Origin: Cardinalis cardinalis
Lineage: Eukaryota; Chordata; Aves; Passeriformes; Cardinalidae
Assembly: GCA_014549065.1 (NCBI GenBank)
Contig: JACDOX010000086.1
Location: 150,980 to 214,979 of the forward strand
Length of the DNA: 64,000 nucleotides
Direction of reading: 5' to 3'
Below, piece after piece: positions 50,271 to 64,000 of this stretch (positions are counted from its first letter, which is position 1; each line of letters opens with the position of its first letter). Made by a program: the position numbers and the translations under genes. The notes beneath the pieces were generated by a model. It saw only the letters and a list, made by a program, of their open reading frames with translations. It had not been told where the DNA came from and made no database searches.

Positions 50271-52087
50271 AAATAAGGTATTAATTCATACTCTTCAGTT
50301 TTGTTCAGTTTACCATGAAACATCATATCTTTCATACCTGTGAGGGAATATCAGTCTAGTCAGACATCCCTAGAAGAGAAATTCCTGTGCTCAGGCTACA
50401 TTGAACTTCAGAATAGTTACCAGGATTAATTTTTACATGAAAGGTGAAGGTTTTGTTTTAGCAAGGACTTATGAATAACAGTATTTCATTATTTAAGGAA
50501 AATAATTACTATCAGTAATTATCAATTCATCTTAGCAGGATAAGCCAGCTAATACCTCCAAAGTGACCAAATTTCCTCAAAATAAAGGANCAGGTTACAA
50601 CTCAAAACCCAGCAATTTTTTCCTCTGATAGTTTTATGTCCAACTTCAGTTAAAAAAAAAAAGTCTTGACTCTAATTTGAATGTTAAATTTGGTTTTTTT
50701 CTCCCCTGAATAAGTGAATAAAAACTGAATCAAGTGACAAGCTGCCTGCCCTCAGTTTATTCCTGTCTTTGTGATGTTCTATCTATGTAAAACCACTATA
50801 AATGCCATTAAAATGAACAGTACTCTCATTGCTTCATCTTGGTCTACTAGTGACAAAAGAAACTGAGGAACACAAGTGAGCTCCACACACATGAAAGATG
50901 AAACCAGAGTTTCCTGAAAATACCCTCTAAGTCTGGTCCTTGACAAAGAACACACTAAAACATCAAATTAAAACATTCCATGAACTAAAATACAATCNAG
51001 GATTCAAACATGCTTGGTTAACAACACACACACAACGTGGAAAAACAACCCACAGAAAATTTATTTTGCAAATAAGTGCTACAGACAGAAAGAAAACACC
51101 TACACACAATGTGAGTTCATAATTCACATTAAATCTAAAACAAAACCTCAACTTTGTGGTGCAAGGACACTACAAAATTTCATTTGTCCTTAATGACAGT
51201 ATAAAAACCACTCTCACCTTCTCCAACCAGACAGTGCATTCCAAGCTTGAGAAAAGGAAAGGGTCACAACACAGTGATGAAGACAGGCATGTTTTCCTAA
51301 AACAAATGCAATATAGCTACATCAGCCTGATGTTGCCTGGGTCAAGGAGGAAGAGCAAGAGAAGCAAAGCTTACTGACTGGGGAGAAAGCTAGGAAGCGG
51401 GGTAAGGGAGCTGATGGAATTTTAGCTTGAAAAAGTTTTGGATCACAGCCCAGTGGTACTGTTGTTGAAATCTATGGAAAGGTATTTAGTAAAATGTCCT
51501 TTGATTCTGCTCAAGAACTTAAAAGTTTAGATGTAATTCAAAGAAGTACTTTCAGATGAAATCTTTGGCAATTATTGCCTTATCCAGTAACAGCATGTGC
51601 ACTCCACATCATGCTTAGAAGAACTGAGAATTGAGTCTTGGGAGTACAACCAGCTCATCTCTTCTGCTCCCTCATTTATGCACCTACTGGCATAAATAAA
51701 ACTGCCTCTGAGCTGCTGGGAGAGGAAGAAAAAAAAAGAAAAAAAACTCCACAGCTTTAAAAAATTACTGTTCTTGTTTAAAAGTCATTTTCTCAGGCCT
51801 CATCCAGACTAAAGACTCAATGAGTGACAACTGTAGCACATCAGAACCAAAGCACAATAAATCAATCCAACCTCATTTACAGTATTTACCACACATCCCT
51901 GCCTCTTCTGGAACAAATAATCTTCAAGAACCTGGAGACACCTTCCTAATCATCCCCATTCTCCCTTCAGCCCCCAAGGTACCAACACNAGCAGCCCACA
52001 TGGACTCTGCAGTTTGGTGCAACTGTGCCAGAGAGGGGAAGCTCTGGTGGAATATTTGGTCACAGCAGAGCTGAGACAAGTGTGGAG

Positions 52088-52140
52088 GTTTGCCTGGGAC
52101 AAGGTTCAGGGGGNGTTTGCCTGGGACAAGGTCCAGTGGC
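52088..52140. repeat. Tandem repeat, period 27
   Basis: gtttgcctgggacaaggt is followed by a near-identical second copy starting at 52115 (52088-52114 and 52115-52140). It lies in a locally GC-richer patch. Confidence 0.85.
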
Positions 52141-55100
52141 TGAGCACAGAACAGCAGAAGAAGCTCCTGCTCAACACCACTTGCCTGCAGGAGAGGTTGG
52201 CATTAGTGGGTGTGGTATCAGAATATGCACTTGATAATATTTATCTGTAAATGCAGCAGAAAAGTCTGACAGGCTCATTTGTTCAAAGCTGAGACTGCTG
52301 TGGATGTTCAAAAGGTTCTGATGCTCCTGGATACCCTGCTGAGAAAAGGCCACAGGATTTCACAAATTACATCATTAATTAGCCTAAGATTCATCTCCTA
52401 AACTATTACTGCTAGACAATAAATACACCTTTTTTACATGCTTTTTTCATCANTATCACCACCTAACAAGGAGATGAGAAAGTAATTTTCAGCAAGCAGG
52501 TCAGTGGAAGAGATTACTAGTCTCTGACTAATGATGAAGAGATTCATCTGTGCCACTTGTTTGCCATAAAACTTCCACATCCTTGACTCACCTCCTGCAC
52601 TCTGATCATTCCCTTAACCCCTTTAACCATTATACTATGTACAGGTAAAAATTTAATCAAAAACATTGACAGTTCTATTAGGTAATGATACAATGACTAA
52701 GTAAATGAAACACAATTGTATTCCCCATTCTACACAGCTCTTCAGAAGTTTTTCTCAGTCACCTTTCACAGCCCATTAGAAATGATTCAGAGAGCACAGG
52801 CATATGAAAAGCAGAGTTGCCCTATACATGGAGTCCTTTAAACTACTGAATTGTACATACAGACTTAAATATAACACAAAGGCACCTTTTCATTTGTNAA
52901 ACAATGGTACAATTGATACATATCTATCTACTTGTTAATTCCAGCCCTNTGTTCCTTAAGCAAGCCCTCAGATGACAGGCTATTTATCAGAATACTTAAT
53001 TTCTTGCCCTAAGTTATTGCAAAACATTTTTACTATGAAGTCCACGTTTCCTTAAAATCCCCATGCTTTTATAAGCCACATGTATTCCCTTAATTATTTT
53101 CAGCAAGGTTGAAAATTTGGAAAATGGCTATGTGAATAACTATACTTTCAAACAGAGGAAGGAAATACAACTTTTTAGCACCACTAAATTACAAATCAAG
53201 TTCAGGACAATATTCAAACCTTCCTGGTTACAGNGGTGGAACAGCAAGCTGGGAACACAAACCCCAAATACCAACTTTCAACCACACACACTACAAATTA
53301 TTATGCAACTAAAACTTGCAAGTGTGCAGCAATCGTTGTTTAAAATCAAACTATAAATTGAAAATACTACAAAACCTCCAAGAATATTTTAAAATCTTTG
53401 AAGTAGAGATAAAGCTCTGACCAATCATATAGCACCCCCTGGCAGACAGTGCTTAGAGTCAGNTGGCAGAAGCTTTCTGCAATTTATCTTTCTATTCCAT
53501 ATTAAAAGAGAATGCAACTATTGGAGAAGAGAATTAAAAAGGAATATATTAACAAATTAGTTAACCCACAGGAATTCAAATGATCTTGTGAAGAATTCTG
53601 TTGAGCAGTTGCTAAAATAAATGACACAAATTCAAAGAGGAAGATGAAAATAAATTTCTTTTTAACAGCTATTTTAAATGACAGATTAACACCACTTAGG
53701 CTTGTGTTGGGACTAAAAGACTACTAGAGATAGCTTCCATGTTGCCATACTCTGATAGAAACAGCAAAATGAATGGGGGAGAAAGGCACTTACAAGCGTA
53801 TTAAAAAAATAACTTGTATCTCAGAGCACTACTCTGTAGATCTGTTCTTTACAACACAAACTCAGGGTAAACTGCTGCTGGACACAGCATTTCTTACTGC
53901 TTCCTGCAAGNAATCTTGTTTGTCATCAAGCAGCCTTTCCTGAGCCTGGAAGATTTTCACTCAAAGTATCTTCTGAGTACTGTGGCTCAATCTTTTTCCT
54001 GGGTAACTTACAGCCATTCTCCTGGCTGCACTCAGCTGCTCAGATTTCAGAACNAAAAGTGACCCTACAGTCTCCAAATCCAGGGAAGATTTATATNATG
54101 TATTCAGATTAACCAAGCTTCCTAACCAAATCCCCAGAACCCTTGAGTTTATCTCCAAATCTTTCATCCTCCCCTTAAAAACAAAGCAAAAATGGTCTGA
54201 GCCACTGCCCTGAGCCACTGCCTGAAATTCATAGCACAGTTCCAGCAATACAGAAGTGTTTTCCTTAATACAATAATAATGAAGTAATGAGACAACTGGG
54301 AGTGAGATTTGGAGTTTTGGAGAAGAGACAGGCAATACTGGTGGTCAGGGAGACACACAGTGTCACTAGAAATAGCACAGTCTGCACTACACTCATCCAG
54401 AAAAGACTCTCCCTCATTAAAGAATCCAAGCAGCCATAGGATAAACAGGAATTTCCTTGCATGCACACAGTTAAAAACAAAACCAACAAAGTACAAGTAA
54501 AGAAATGGTCTGTTATAAGTAGAATTTCAAACCAACCCATAGCAGCCCTGAGTCTGTTGAACAAGATGTGATTTTACTGATAACACAAAGTTATTCAAGG
54601 TAATTTGAGAATTTGACTGAAGAAGGATTCTGAGTAGGATTCTGACAACAAAGTAGCAGCTTTTATTCAGCAAGTCTCAAAATAATGACAATGAGGTAAC
54701 TCATAGTTGTAAAGGTTTTTGCAGGTGCTGGAAACTAATATGGGTTCAAAAGGAAACAACAATTTCATGTCAGAAAATGCCACTGTTTACTTTCCATGTA
54801 TGCAGGAGACACTAACAAGTCCAGAATTTAGAGTCTGGAATAATGTAAGGGATAGGGGAAGGGAAGTAAATACTTGCTCTGNTCTTACATCCTTTCTTAA
54901 GTATCTNATTTATGGCTACTCTTGAACTGCAGTTCACAAGTTATGTGGATCCACTGCTGCTAGTTTTGTTCTTACATTATTCACTGAGGTGCTTACAGTC
55001 ACTTCCACATCGTCAGAGTTACAAGTTTGCTGCATGAGGAGGTGCCTTCCTTCTCTTTCCCTTTGCAGACTTAACATTGCAAGCAAATGCAAGATGCTGT

Positions 55101-57969
55101 CTTACACCATGTTATCTTTGTCAAAGATAATTTACATCTATTATAGGCTGAGTTGATAATTTCAGATAGAAGTGTTTTGGTTACTACTAGTGCAGGCATA
55201 GGTATCAGCAGTTAAGGATGGACCTCAAGTTTACATTGCATATTTAAAGTGTACTTTGAATATTTTTAAGAGACTCCAATGTACAGTAATTCAGCACTTC
55301 TAAACTGTAATTACACCTTAACTCTTGGATTACACTGTCAAAGCAGGCTCTCTAGCACAGGGCAACAAAGCACTGGGATAAGCCAGTATGGGCTCTGTAC
55401 AGGCAGCGTCTGGTTTGGGCAGGGATTAATAAATTCAGCTTCTGTGTAGACTGTGGGCAATACAGACAGATCACATTTCAGGTGTTTGGGTTTGTTTTTT
55501 TAAAACCACCCACTTTGGAAAGTCACCAGGTTTCTACAAATGNTAAAAATCCCATTTCTTCACACATTTGACAAACAAAAAAAGACAAAGCANGTGAGCC
55601 TTGACAAAACCTTGATGTAATTCAACAAGTAACACNGTTTAGAACATGCTTCCAGTTTGGTGCTTAGATACTTTGATAGCTCTGAGAGAACTNTGGAGCA
55701 TGACCACAAAGCAGATTGTGACCCTTTCTTTGATACTGATCACAGGGAAGCTCCATCTCTGCAAACCAATCCCCCAGCCTTACTGACAGCAGCTAGAACA
55801 TTACTCTTCTCACCTCAGGCCCAAGAAAAAGGAGACAGAATAAGACAACTTCAAAAATATATTTTCCATGTGCAGCACAGAGAAGCCAGAACACGCACAC
55901 AGTTCTCCCTGCCATTATTTACTGCAAGTACACATCTAAATTTGGATTAGAGGCTTTTGGAGGGGATTTCAGTTTGGTTTTTTGTAAATAAGTNACTAAA
56001 GATATTTTCCTGATGTTTGGCAATTAGTTCAGTTCTTTCTTTTACAGAGCTATTCAGAAGATAGATGGTGTTTACTTAATTTACCCCCAGTTCTCCATGC
56101 AAACTTCAGCAAAGCAATGGTAGCAAGCACNATCAAAAGTCTCCCTTTTTTTGAAGATTTGCACATTATTTAACAAAACAGCTGACTTCAGATGAGATCT
56201 TTGTGGTTGCTTGGAAACAACATTCTATTTGATTGTTTCTTAAGCATATCTAACTTTCCTTTCCATGGTAACACTGGATAAATTTATTTTGGCTTCTTAA
56301 ATGTTACCTGTGAGTTTCCAACTTCTTTTCACTTGTAACAATCCCATTTTCCAATCCCACTGACCAGAGGTCAATGAAGTACAAGATTTACTTAGCTAAG
56401 GACTGGGACAGGAATCAGTGCAACATTTTCTGGAACTGATTCTTNAGGTTCTTGTTTACTCTTGCATTGNTTTTTTCCAAGGAAAAANAGAAACTTCAGA
56501 TGTACTACCATTAATAACTATACTGCAAAATTCACTTGTCAGTCCTGGTTGTTTCAACTGTTTTATTGCAAATTGTTTTACTAAATAGAAGTCTGCTGAC
56601 TGAAGACACAAAATGCAAGTAGTAGTCTATTGGAGCAGGATTGTGAAAATACATTGGCTGGGATTATTCTTCTGATGTTTCTNCAATGTAAATTCATAGT
56701 ATGGATTAGGGCAACCAAACTAGCAGTGGCCATCCTTATTTTTACACTGTAATGTGCATATTTGTTCTGACTTTGGTACATTGTAGCTAGCAAATGTATC
56801 ATCTGGCAATTAATATCACAATCAAAAGACACTGGTACTAGAAACACTTGAAATCTGTGCATGCAAACCGAATTAGTCAAGGCACCTTCTTTGTGAACTA
56901 TCTCCTGCATGTCAGTAGCAACTGCTTCCCTAAAAAGAAGAAAAAAAAAACCACAAAAAAAAGGCAACCTTCCTCCCCCCAAAAAAACTTCAAAGCATTT
57001 AGTAGTTTTACTCTTTCTAGAGCCACAGAAATAAAGGTGTTCTGCTCAACTCAGCACTATAGTAGTTCTGCAAATGCTGTTTTGGAAAGCAGCTAGAGCA
57101 AAAGCTTCAGTCATGTGAAGCTAGAGATCAAAATTTCCTGTTCAAAATTAAGTGTGTCATGAATACATGTGAAAATCAGTGCAATCAAATAAAACATTGC
57201 CACTGTTTCTGGGCTAACATTTCAGCACTGAGCATCAACAATTCTGAGCTGCAGTTGCTAGATATTTATCTACATTTTAAATTAGACCCAATAAAAGGCT
57301 TAATGGGAGCCCTGGGTTTCAACCTCTGATCTAGGGATGAGTCAGATATTTGAAGGAGCAGCACTGTTTACTATAAAATAAACATTCCTAATCTTCTGTG
57401 TTCTCCTTTGGGTACTAACTTCTGATTTTTTTCCTGCATAACCTCAAGAGGCAGCACAGGGCATGTTCTCACCTAAAACAAACTACAGACTGGTAGGTAT
57501 GGCACTCTCCAAAAGTTAAGAGGGCTGAAGAATAGAAGGAAGAGAACCACATCCTCCTTTCCATGGGTAAGCGCATTCAGTTTTAGCCTAGTTCATAGAT
57601 GATGTATCAACATAACATAATCGCCTTTTTTTTAAGACAAGAAGCCTTTCTAAGAAACTAGGGTTAATATACAGTATAATCCAAGTCTGTTTTCCAGATT
57701 GGGTTATTCTATCAGATTAGGTGAAGTCTTAGGTTAAAAAAAAAGGCAAATTACTTTGACAGCATGTTTAGATAAGAGCAGTTCTGAACAAAGGCCCAGA
57801 GATGGATGTAAGTACACAATCTCAGAGACAAACTGGCACCTGCTGAATTTTGATACACAGCTAGTAGGTGCTGTTAGGATCCAAGATGGATCACAACTGG
57901 AGACTTGAAGGACTGAGCTTTTAAAGAGCCTACATTTTAGTTAAAAATAAGTCCATCATTGGATTTAGT

Positions 57970-58010
57970 CCTAGAATCACAGAATCACTTAAATTAGATG
58001 TTGCTAAAAT
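57970..58010 (-). repeat. Possible CR1 3'-end remnant, reverse orientation
   Basis: The block ctagaatcacagaatcactt followed by aaattagatgttgctaaaat resembles the reversed CR1 terminus ('agaatcacagaatcac...ggttgga'). It is only about 40 bases long and 200 bases from a TASP1 exon. Confidence 0.4.
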
Positions 58011-58210
58011 GCAGCTAAAGTAATAGTTTACAATTTTTTCTATTTAGATATTTATTAGAAAATTAGTACACCGAAACAACCCTTATAGACCACAACACCA
58101 TAAGCTAGCTGAATGTTAAGAACAACGAAGTAATGCACACCTCAAAAGATGAGGCACCACTTAAAGTTACTCTGTCCTGTTCTTCCTACTGACACCACCA
58201 GTTTACTCAC

Positions 58211-58290
58211 TTGTAGCCATGATACCTGGAGGACATGCTGGTATCCCGTGATCAACTGCCCATCTGTAAGCTCCTTCACCAACTAAAAAG
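58211..58290 (-). CDS. TASP1: TASP1 exon, alpha-subunit segment, residues ~164-190
   Basis: This 80-base exon encodes FLVGEGAYRWAVDHGIPACP followed by PGIMAT and the first base of an Arg codon. The GEGAYRWA...HGIP block is highly characteristic of taspase 1 and related type 2 asparaginases, and it lies in the alpha subunit. The acceptor is tgtctcctag|C and the donor is ACAA|GTGAGT. The split Arg codon (A|GG) is completed by the exon ending at 47863. Compared with human, as I recall it, there are a few conservative changes (Ser to Ala before Cys-Pro-Pro, Asn to Gly before Ile-Met). The reading frame is intact and there are no ambiguous bases. Confidence 0.97.
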
Positions 58291-61200
58291 CTAGGAGACA
58301 CAGAAGAGGGAGTTTAAACAAAGCCATATAACAAATCCCCCTTTGCTTGCAATTATTTTTTTCTATTTGGTTTGGTCAATTTTAAATCATAAGCTGTCTA
58401 TATTTCACAGGACTGTCTGCTATTAATTACATTTGGCAAGCTTANGTAGTTTCATTAAAAGATTATGCAGCTCTGACATTAAATTACTGGACAAAACCAA
58501 GTGCTAATAAATTTGAAATTNAATACAAAATCAGTTTTCAACTGCAGCTAAAACAGGACAGAGCTGTCTCAAATCTTGCTCTCTATAGCAACTTAGCAAG
58601 ATCCTGAAGACCAAAAACATGGGATGAGAAAGGTGAGAATGGTATTTCCAGTAAAGCCAGTCAGTGTCAAAGGAATATCAANCAGTATTTTGAGAAGCAC
58701 AACACAAGCTAAAAACTAACTTTATTTAGAAGGANTAAAGTCTATTTCATGGAGTTTTATCAATCATTTGCAAATGAGACTAGCCCACTAAATTTTAAAC
58801 ATACTTGTAAAAAAACTCCAGCCATCTGAGAAGCTGTTTTCTAGTCAGTACTGAACACTTTACCACAGCGAGACAGTACACACTGCTGTGACAACAAACA
58901 AGAGCAAAAAATATACACACACATGNAATTTCTAGGGATAGAAGAAAAAGCAAACCTCATGTTGTTTCCCCTTAGAGAAATTAATCTTATTGCCAAAAAA
59001 AAGGGTATGTAGTAGCTGGGAATGAGAAACTTTCATAAAGCTGCTGCGCAACACAATAAAGGACAACTACTTCCAATCTTATTTCAAAAATGGACAATGA
59101 AGTTAAGAATAACACAACTGCCTACTGGACACCAGAAGCAAGGACTAAGAATTTTCAGCAAATTGGAGGAAGTTTCACTGAAATGCCAGAGTTAAGAAGA
59201 TGAGTCTAAAGAAGTTATTCCAGCTACAAAGTGGTCCCAGGGGCTATGCAGTTCTCAGTTTCTGAGAACACTATTGATATAGCAAATCTGTTGGCATTAA
59301 TGCTGCTGAAAGTTTTCTTGACAGTGCTATATCCAACATCAAGCTTTCACTATACAGTATTTTGTGGTGGTATTTTCTATTTTCTATATGATTTAACTAA
59401 TCCAAGAGGTATGCCCAGTNTTTCTTTACCAAAGTCTCAAAAGAGGTTGATTTAAATGAGAATTTTAATTGTTAAATGCGTATTTCTTACCATTGTTAGT
59501 GCAGCTTCAGGTAAGAATTGTTCACGTTGCAAGATACTGTAGGATAAGTTATAGGGTACTTTGGCAGAACTCAAGCATCTACTGTTAGATAAGTTAGTGC
59601 TCAAGTAACAACCTGGCACTGACACATAACATAAAAAAACTTTCAATATTAACATAAAAAAGATATGCAAACTGTAGCCAAACCTAATTTAGTAGTATTC
59701 TTCATTTTCTAAAAGAAGGTGGGTTTGGTGTTNATCAAACGACACATTTTTGGGGAATAAATAAGCACTTCCTTTTCAATTAAAGAATTTACACAGAGAG
59801 AAAGGTTAGGTGGGAAAAACATCAAACTCAACATTGGGAGTTTGATATATGGTAACTCAAGCACAANTCAGTCAGAAATACTGTGTTTTACAAGCAGTTT
59901 CACAGCTGTCTTATTAATACCTAGAATCAGAGAATGTCACTAATATTTTATGAAGAGTGCAAAAAAGCACCCAAGAGTGTCNCCTAACTCTTGCTATGTG
60001 ACTTTTAGTTTGTTCACATTTCTGTCCTTAATCCTTAGATTCCTTTCCCTCCCAGAACACACAGAGTTTTAGTTCCAAAGAGTCTGTAAATCAGAGCAGA
60101 AAACTAACTGAGGCTCCATATCACCACAGAGATCATCCACCTTTTTTAAACTGTTCAGTTTGGATCTTTAAAGGACACCATAACCACAGAAAAGTTAAAA
60201 TAAACTGTTTACAAGACAAATANCATCAGGATCTCAATGCTTTGTTGTCTGCACATAAAAACAAAACTACCACCAAGCTTGATTTATTGGGGGAGAGGGA
60301 AGAGGGAATAAAGCCAGTGCACTATAGAAAGCAGTCAAAACCACCCCAAGTTTCAAAAGCCTTCAGGCTAATTCAAAATACAATCTTCCCAAGGGAGGAG
60401 GAAAACAAATACATAAACAAAAGATGAATGAGTTTATTCTCTGCTACTCTGAAAGCTGGATCTGCACAAACAGGACATAAAGATCTTTCTTGCAAATATA
60501 TCAGACAGAGTATTGTGTAGTTCTCATAGGCTCAGAACACAGAAGATGAAAACACCCCCCCAGCAAGGAGGTGCTGCTCAACATGCTTTCCAGTTCCAGG
60601 CACACTAGGCCAAATTAATAGAAAATATAAGTAAAGGCCTCTAAAGTGGTCTTTTTAGGCAATTTTCTCCAAAAACATGATTATGCTGGTGCTGAATACT
60701 CCAAACAGGGCCATTTAATACGGGCTGTAGGGAAACAGGCTGCTCCAAGCNAAACAGAAATGTCAGAAAGTTTGGGTCAGGGTCAAGGTGATCTGCATGG
60801 TAATAAATACACTTTGTAACATTTTATCATNAAATGTAGCAATCACTCTGAAATGAGTGTTACAAAGAAGAAATTGTTCAGAAGAAATACAGAGCAGGGA
60901 TAAAAGGTGGGGTGTCTTTATTCCNTCCAGGAACTCTAGGCACTGCCCTACTGGTTACATAATGTTTGTATCCTGTACATAACAGTGTAAAGCTGNGCAG
61001 AAATTACAAATCTCTGTATATCCCAAGGGGAAACCTAAGACGGAATACTTTCCCATATAGTTATTATTGAGAAAGGAATATGGACATGGANTTAATAGCA
61101 GTACTACTAATGAGTTCTAAGAAAGGAGACATTTAGGTGCATTTGTGCTGTACTGCAAATCTTACATTTAAGAGCAGACAAATGTAAAGAAGCCTCTTTC

Positions 61201-63927
61201 GTTAGGTCAAGGTTTCACAGNGGGAAACAGAAAATCTTCAAGCTTATTACTCCAAAACATCCATTACTCTGTCCTCAAACACCATTTCCAAAGGTTCATC
61301 CAGTTTGTAACCATGCCATTACAGAAGTACTTTCTTTTGTAAAAGTTATACAAGGAACAGGAATATCTTACAGGAGATTATGCAATATTTACAAGTTAAA
61401 TATTTTCTGTCCCTTCATCAGAGAAAATCCTGACANCACCAAGTTGAATAAAGTATGAGACAAAGATGTCAGGACCTCAGAAGTTTCAACAACCGCACCA
61501 TGCACTCAGTCTTTCTCTAAACTTTTTAAATTCTNTTTGGATAGTGGGATTCTGTTTTTAAAGAACACAACAAGAGATTGATCCAGAAGGACACAATCTA
61601 CAGAGCAATTTACAGCACTTTAGATTCATCAGTTCAGGCACTTGATCCCTCCATCCCAAAAAGCTTACCATCTCTGAATAACTTAATTCATACTCACTGA
61701 AACTTGTTCTATGGAGAATCAGAAATATACCACTTTGAATTGGTTTTGAACTGGCACCATGAAAATGCATGCTGCACAGTGGTAAAGAGGCCAAGCAAAC
61801 TATCTCCACTCTTCTTTTATAGTGAAAGAACTCCCTAATGCCACTTTTACTAACCTCACAGCTCCTGAATTTTTCCTGTTTGGTCATATGCCAAGCATTT
61901 TTGGCAGAAAACATTAAGCNAGCTTAGATCATGCTATAGAAACAGTCTCTTCCACAGGTTTCTTTAAGCAGGTTCTTAGGGTAAGCAGTATCTGGAAGAT
62001 TCCCCAATACACTACGTGCTAATGAGAACCAAGATGAAAATCGTGGATCTTTACAATTAAAAATCACTTACTGGAATCCTGACACTTCCTAGGAATGCCA
62101 AAATATGGCTAATCTCTTCTCATTTGACTCCAAGTATTCCCAGCTTTGGCAGGACTATATTTCAGTCCCAAAACAATGTGTCATGCCAACCCCAGTCAGA
62201 AAGGCAAGACATGAANTCCTCCATTCCACCACCTTCAATGCACATGAACTTTATCATTGTGACCTTGGCATACCCTGTGTGTAGAGAAGCATCCCCTACA
62301 GCAAGCCCAAAACATAACTCATCATATCCCACTAGTATAGACTGTTTCCAGGGTAAAAAATCTGCCATCATAAAATGTGCATTCAAAATCCAGAAGGGGG
62401 AAAAGAAGAAATGAAAATATTTATCAGGTAACCCAAGNGCACAACATTTGCACAATAAACTGCATGCCTTGGTTCCAAAGACAGCTCATCTCTCACCTCG
62501 AGATCTCTGCTACCCTGCCTTTAAAAGCATCTGCTAGTCTTGCACAGTGCTCAAAAGATTTAGTCTTGCCCTTGGGGGGCAAGGGGATATTGTTCCTTTT
62601 TCACTCAGTATTTTTAAAATAATAGCATCATAAACTAGGTCATAAAGTCACAGCATAATATCCAAGTGCTCTTCCTTACAATAATTCTANAGAACAGTGA
62701 TGATACAAGTAAAGCAATCCCAAGTGTCTGCTCCTGTAGCTGACTTCAATAATACTTCTGGAACACCAAAAAAACACATTTCAAACTCATTTCACATTCT
62801 AATGTACCTCATTTTCTCCTGACAGCTAAAGAAATGAGCAGCTAACAGCTATTGAACATAAAGTTCCTATTCTTTAGTAAACCTCTCCACAATGATTCTG
62901 TTCTTTACCCATTAAAGAAAAGNATTTAAAATGCAAAATTTGCCTGTTGATGGTTTGATTTCAAGGTGGCTTTTTTTTTGATCTATGAACTTTTTTTGCA
63001 CNTGACAGAACACTGAAATCCTCACTNTTTAAATTGGAATACTGCACCACCCAGCTTTAGGCTACTTGGCTAACTTTATAGAACACTACAGTCAGGAAAG
63101 TAAAATGTGTAAACCTAATACTCACATCTTTTTTAACTACATAAATGCTGGTTTAATACTTTTGCAAATACTGACCACTTGTTGGCAAAGGGCAGCAAAT
63201 TCTNCCACAGGTATGACAACTGATGATAGCAGTTAATGAATATGAATAAATTATTCAAGCTCTCTACCTGTCAATTTAAACTGCTAATGAAAATAAGGTG
63301 GTTTTAAGAGCAATCAACTCTGACACATTTCTTGGATTCTTTCCAAAGTGAGGCAATATTATTTGGAGTTATTCTGTGTTTAATACTTACCTCTTCCATT
63401 TAAGTTTTATATCCATCTTAATGAGGGACTGCTTGTTTTCATTTTTGTTGTAAATATTATTAAATTTATCTTTAAAATAAGAGGAAGTTACTAAATGCTG
63501 CACATTTCCACAAACCCACAAAGGCAGTAAAATAGGGTATTTTTTCTATACTTATTAAAAATTGTTGCTTTTTGTTAAAGGTAGACAGAGGAAAAGGCAN
63601 TAGATTTCCATTTAATCTTGATGTTTTTGGGTATTTTTCAAAAGGCTACAGTAACAAACATAAGAATTAAATATGACAACTGGAAATAATCAAACAGACA
63701 GAAACTATCACAAAATGATGTTGCCATCTGTATCTAATACTTCCTTCCACTCAGTGCATAAGAAGTTTCATGATGAGAGAACAAAGCTTATCTTCTTTTT
63801 AAAGACANACTATCACTGGTATGTAAAACAGCACCAGCCTTCCTGGGTGAGATAAAACCAAAAANTATTGCATATATGCAGTAGAGATGAAAGACCAAAG
63901 GAAAGTCAAGCAGAACAAAGCAATTAC
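58291..63927 (-). other. TASP1: TASP1 intron (5.6 kb)
   Basis: The intron runs from the GTAATT donor at 63927 to a tgtctcctag acceptor at 58291. It interrupts a codon after its second base (phase 2). I see no second gene in it. The sequence is AT-rich with short homopolymers and no convincing CR1 copy. Open frames here, for example near 61558-61914 and 62124-62414, resemble no family I know and are of chance length. Confidence 0.9.
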
Positions 63928-64000
63928 CAAGGTGGAATTCTGCCAGCAGAGAGTTTCCCCTTCTGCCCTTCACACAACAATCTATTTGCAACCGAAACTG
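63928..64000 (-). CDS. TASP1: TASP1 exon (partial, 5'-most in window), alpha-subunit segment, residues ~140-163
   Basis: Read on the minus strand this encodes VSVANRLLCEGQKGKLSAG followed by RIPP and the first two bases of a Cys codon. It matches the taspase 1 proenzyme from about residue 140 (human numbering). Taspase 1 is an Ntn-hydrolase of the asparaginase-2 family that cleaves KMT2A/MLL-type proteins and TFIIA-alpha/beta after aspartate. This part belongs to the alpha subunit. The exon ends in CCTTG before a GTAATT donor; the split Cys codon (TG|C) is completed exactly by the exon at 58290. Its upstream end is cut by the window edge, so the true exon start is unknown. No ambiguous base falls in it. 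The identification rests on recalled family sequence and on perfect continuity with eight further exons. Confidence 0.95.

Larger units (their letters stand above)
47864..58210 (-). other. TASP1: TASP1 intron (10.3 kb)
   Basis: The donor is GTGAGT at 58210 and the acceptor is tttttatag just above 47863; the intron is phase 1. It contains an old CR1 fragment at 50105-50270, a possible CR1 3'-end remnant near 57970-58010 and a small tandem duplication at 52088-52140. Otherwise it is unremarkable AT-rich sequence with no recognisable second gene. Confidence 0.9.

Noticed and set aside
54164..54564. Overlapping minus-strand frames of 99-124 codons
   Set aside because: Three frames overlap in the same stretch and share nothing with known proteins. 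No TASP1 exon is missing between the exons at 58211 and 47863, since the reading frame joins exactly.
56581..56982. 133-codon open frame on the minus strand
   Set aside because: Its start is encoded by a poly-A/C simple-sequence stretch read in reverse, and the rest resembles no family. It lies inside a TASP1 intron and no good splice sites join it to the gene.
1..64000. CRISPR arrays, bacterial operons, phage or integrated viral genes
   Set aside because: None were seen. The window is a vertebrate intron-rich locus, and no regularly spaced repeats or viral protein motifs were recognised.

Overview
This window is vertebrate nuclear DNA, most likely from a bird. It is AT-rich, almost all non-coding, and carries CR1-type LINE 3'-end fragments (clearest at about 29.1 kb and 33.1 kb), the characteristic repeat of avian genomes. 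Nothing is bacterial: there are no operons, ribosome binding sites, CRISPR arrays or insertion sequences. Isolated single N bases are scattered every few hundred bases and there is one 29-base N gap at 41416-41444, as expected of a draft assembly with ambiguous bases masked.

The one gene I can support is TASP1 (taspase 1, threonine aspartase 1) on the minus strand, spanning the window from the right edge to about position 1500. Nine exons were reconstructed by joining splice sites: 63928-64000 (cut by the window edge), 58211-58290, 47757-47863, 40842-40961, 39799-39877, 24647-24757, 15646-15756, 11911-11984 and 1747-1842. All eight introns are GT..AG, every junction keeps the frame, and together the exons give 282 codons plus a stop. 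In human numbering this is about residue 140 to the C-terminus, with one residue more than the 420-residue human protein. The first ~139 residues, the start codon and the promoter lie beyond the right edge.

Layout from right to left (5' to 3' of the gene): alpha-subunit exons at 64.0, 58.2 and 47.8 kb, the last carrying the bipartite nuclear localisation signal; the exon at 40.9 kb with the autocleavage site and nucleophilic threonine; beta-subunit exons at 39.8, 24.7, 15.7 and 11.9 kb; and the terminal exon plus short 3' UTR at 1.5-1.8 kb. Introns run from 964 bases to about 15 kb and hold CR1 relics, simple repeats, small tandem duplications and several inverted repeats. The open reading frames elsewhere in the introns look like chance.

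I found no new biological system. The observations most worth a second look are a 96-base near-perfect AT palindrome inside a ~300-base AT-rich block bracketed by 11-base direct repeats (42.9-43.25 kb), a compact hairpin at 241-277 downstream of the gene, a possible plus-strand (antisense) exon at 46070-46123, a competing frame-shifting splice donor inside the exon at 39.8 kb, and local clusters of ambiguous bases.
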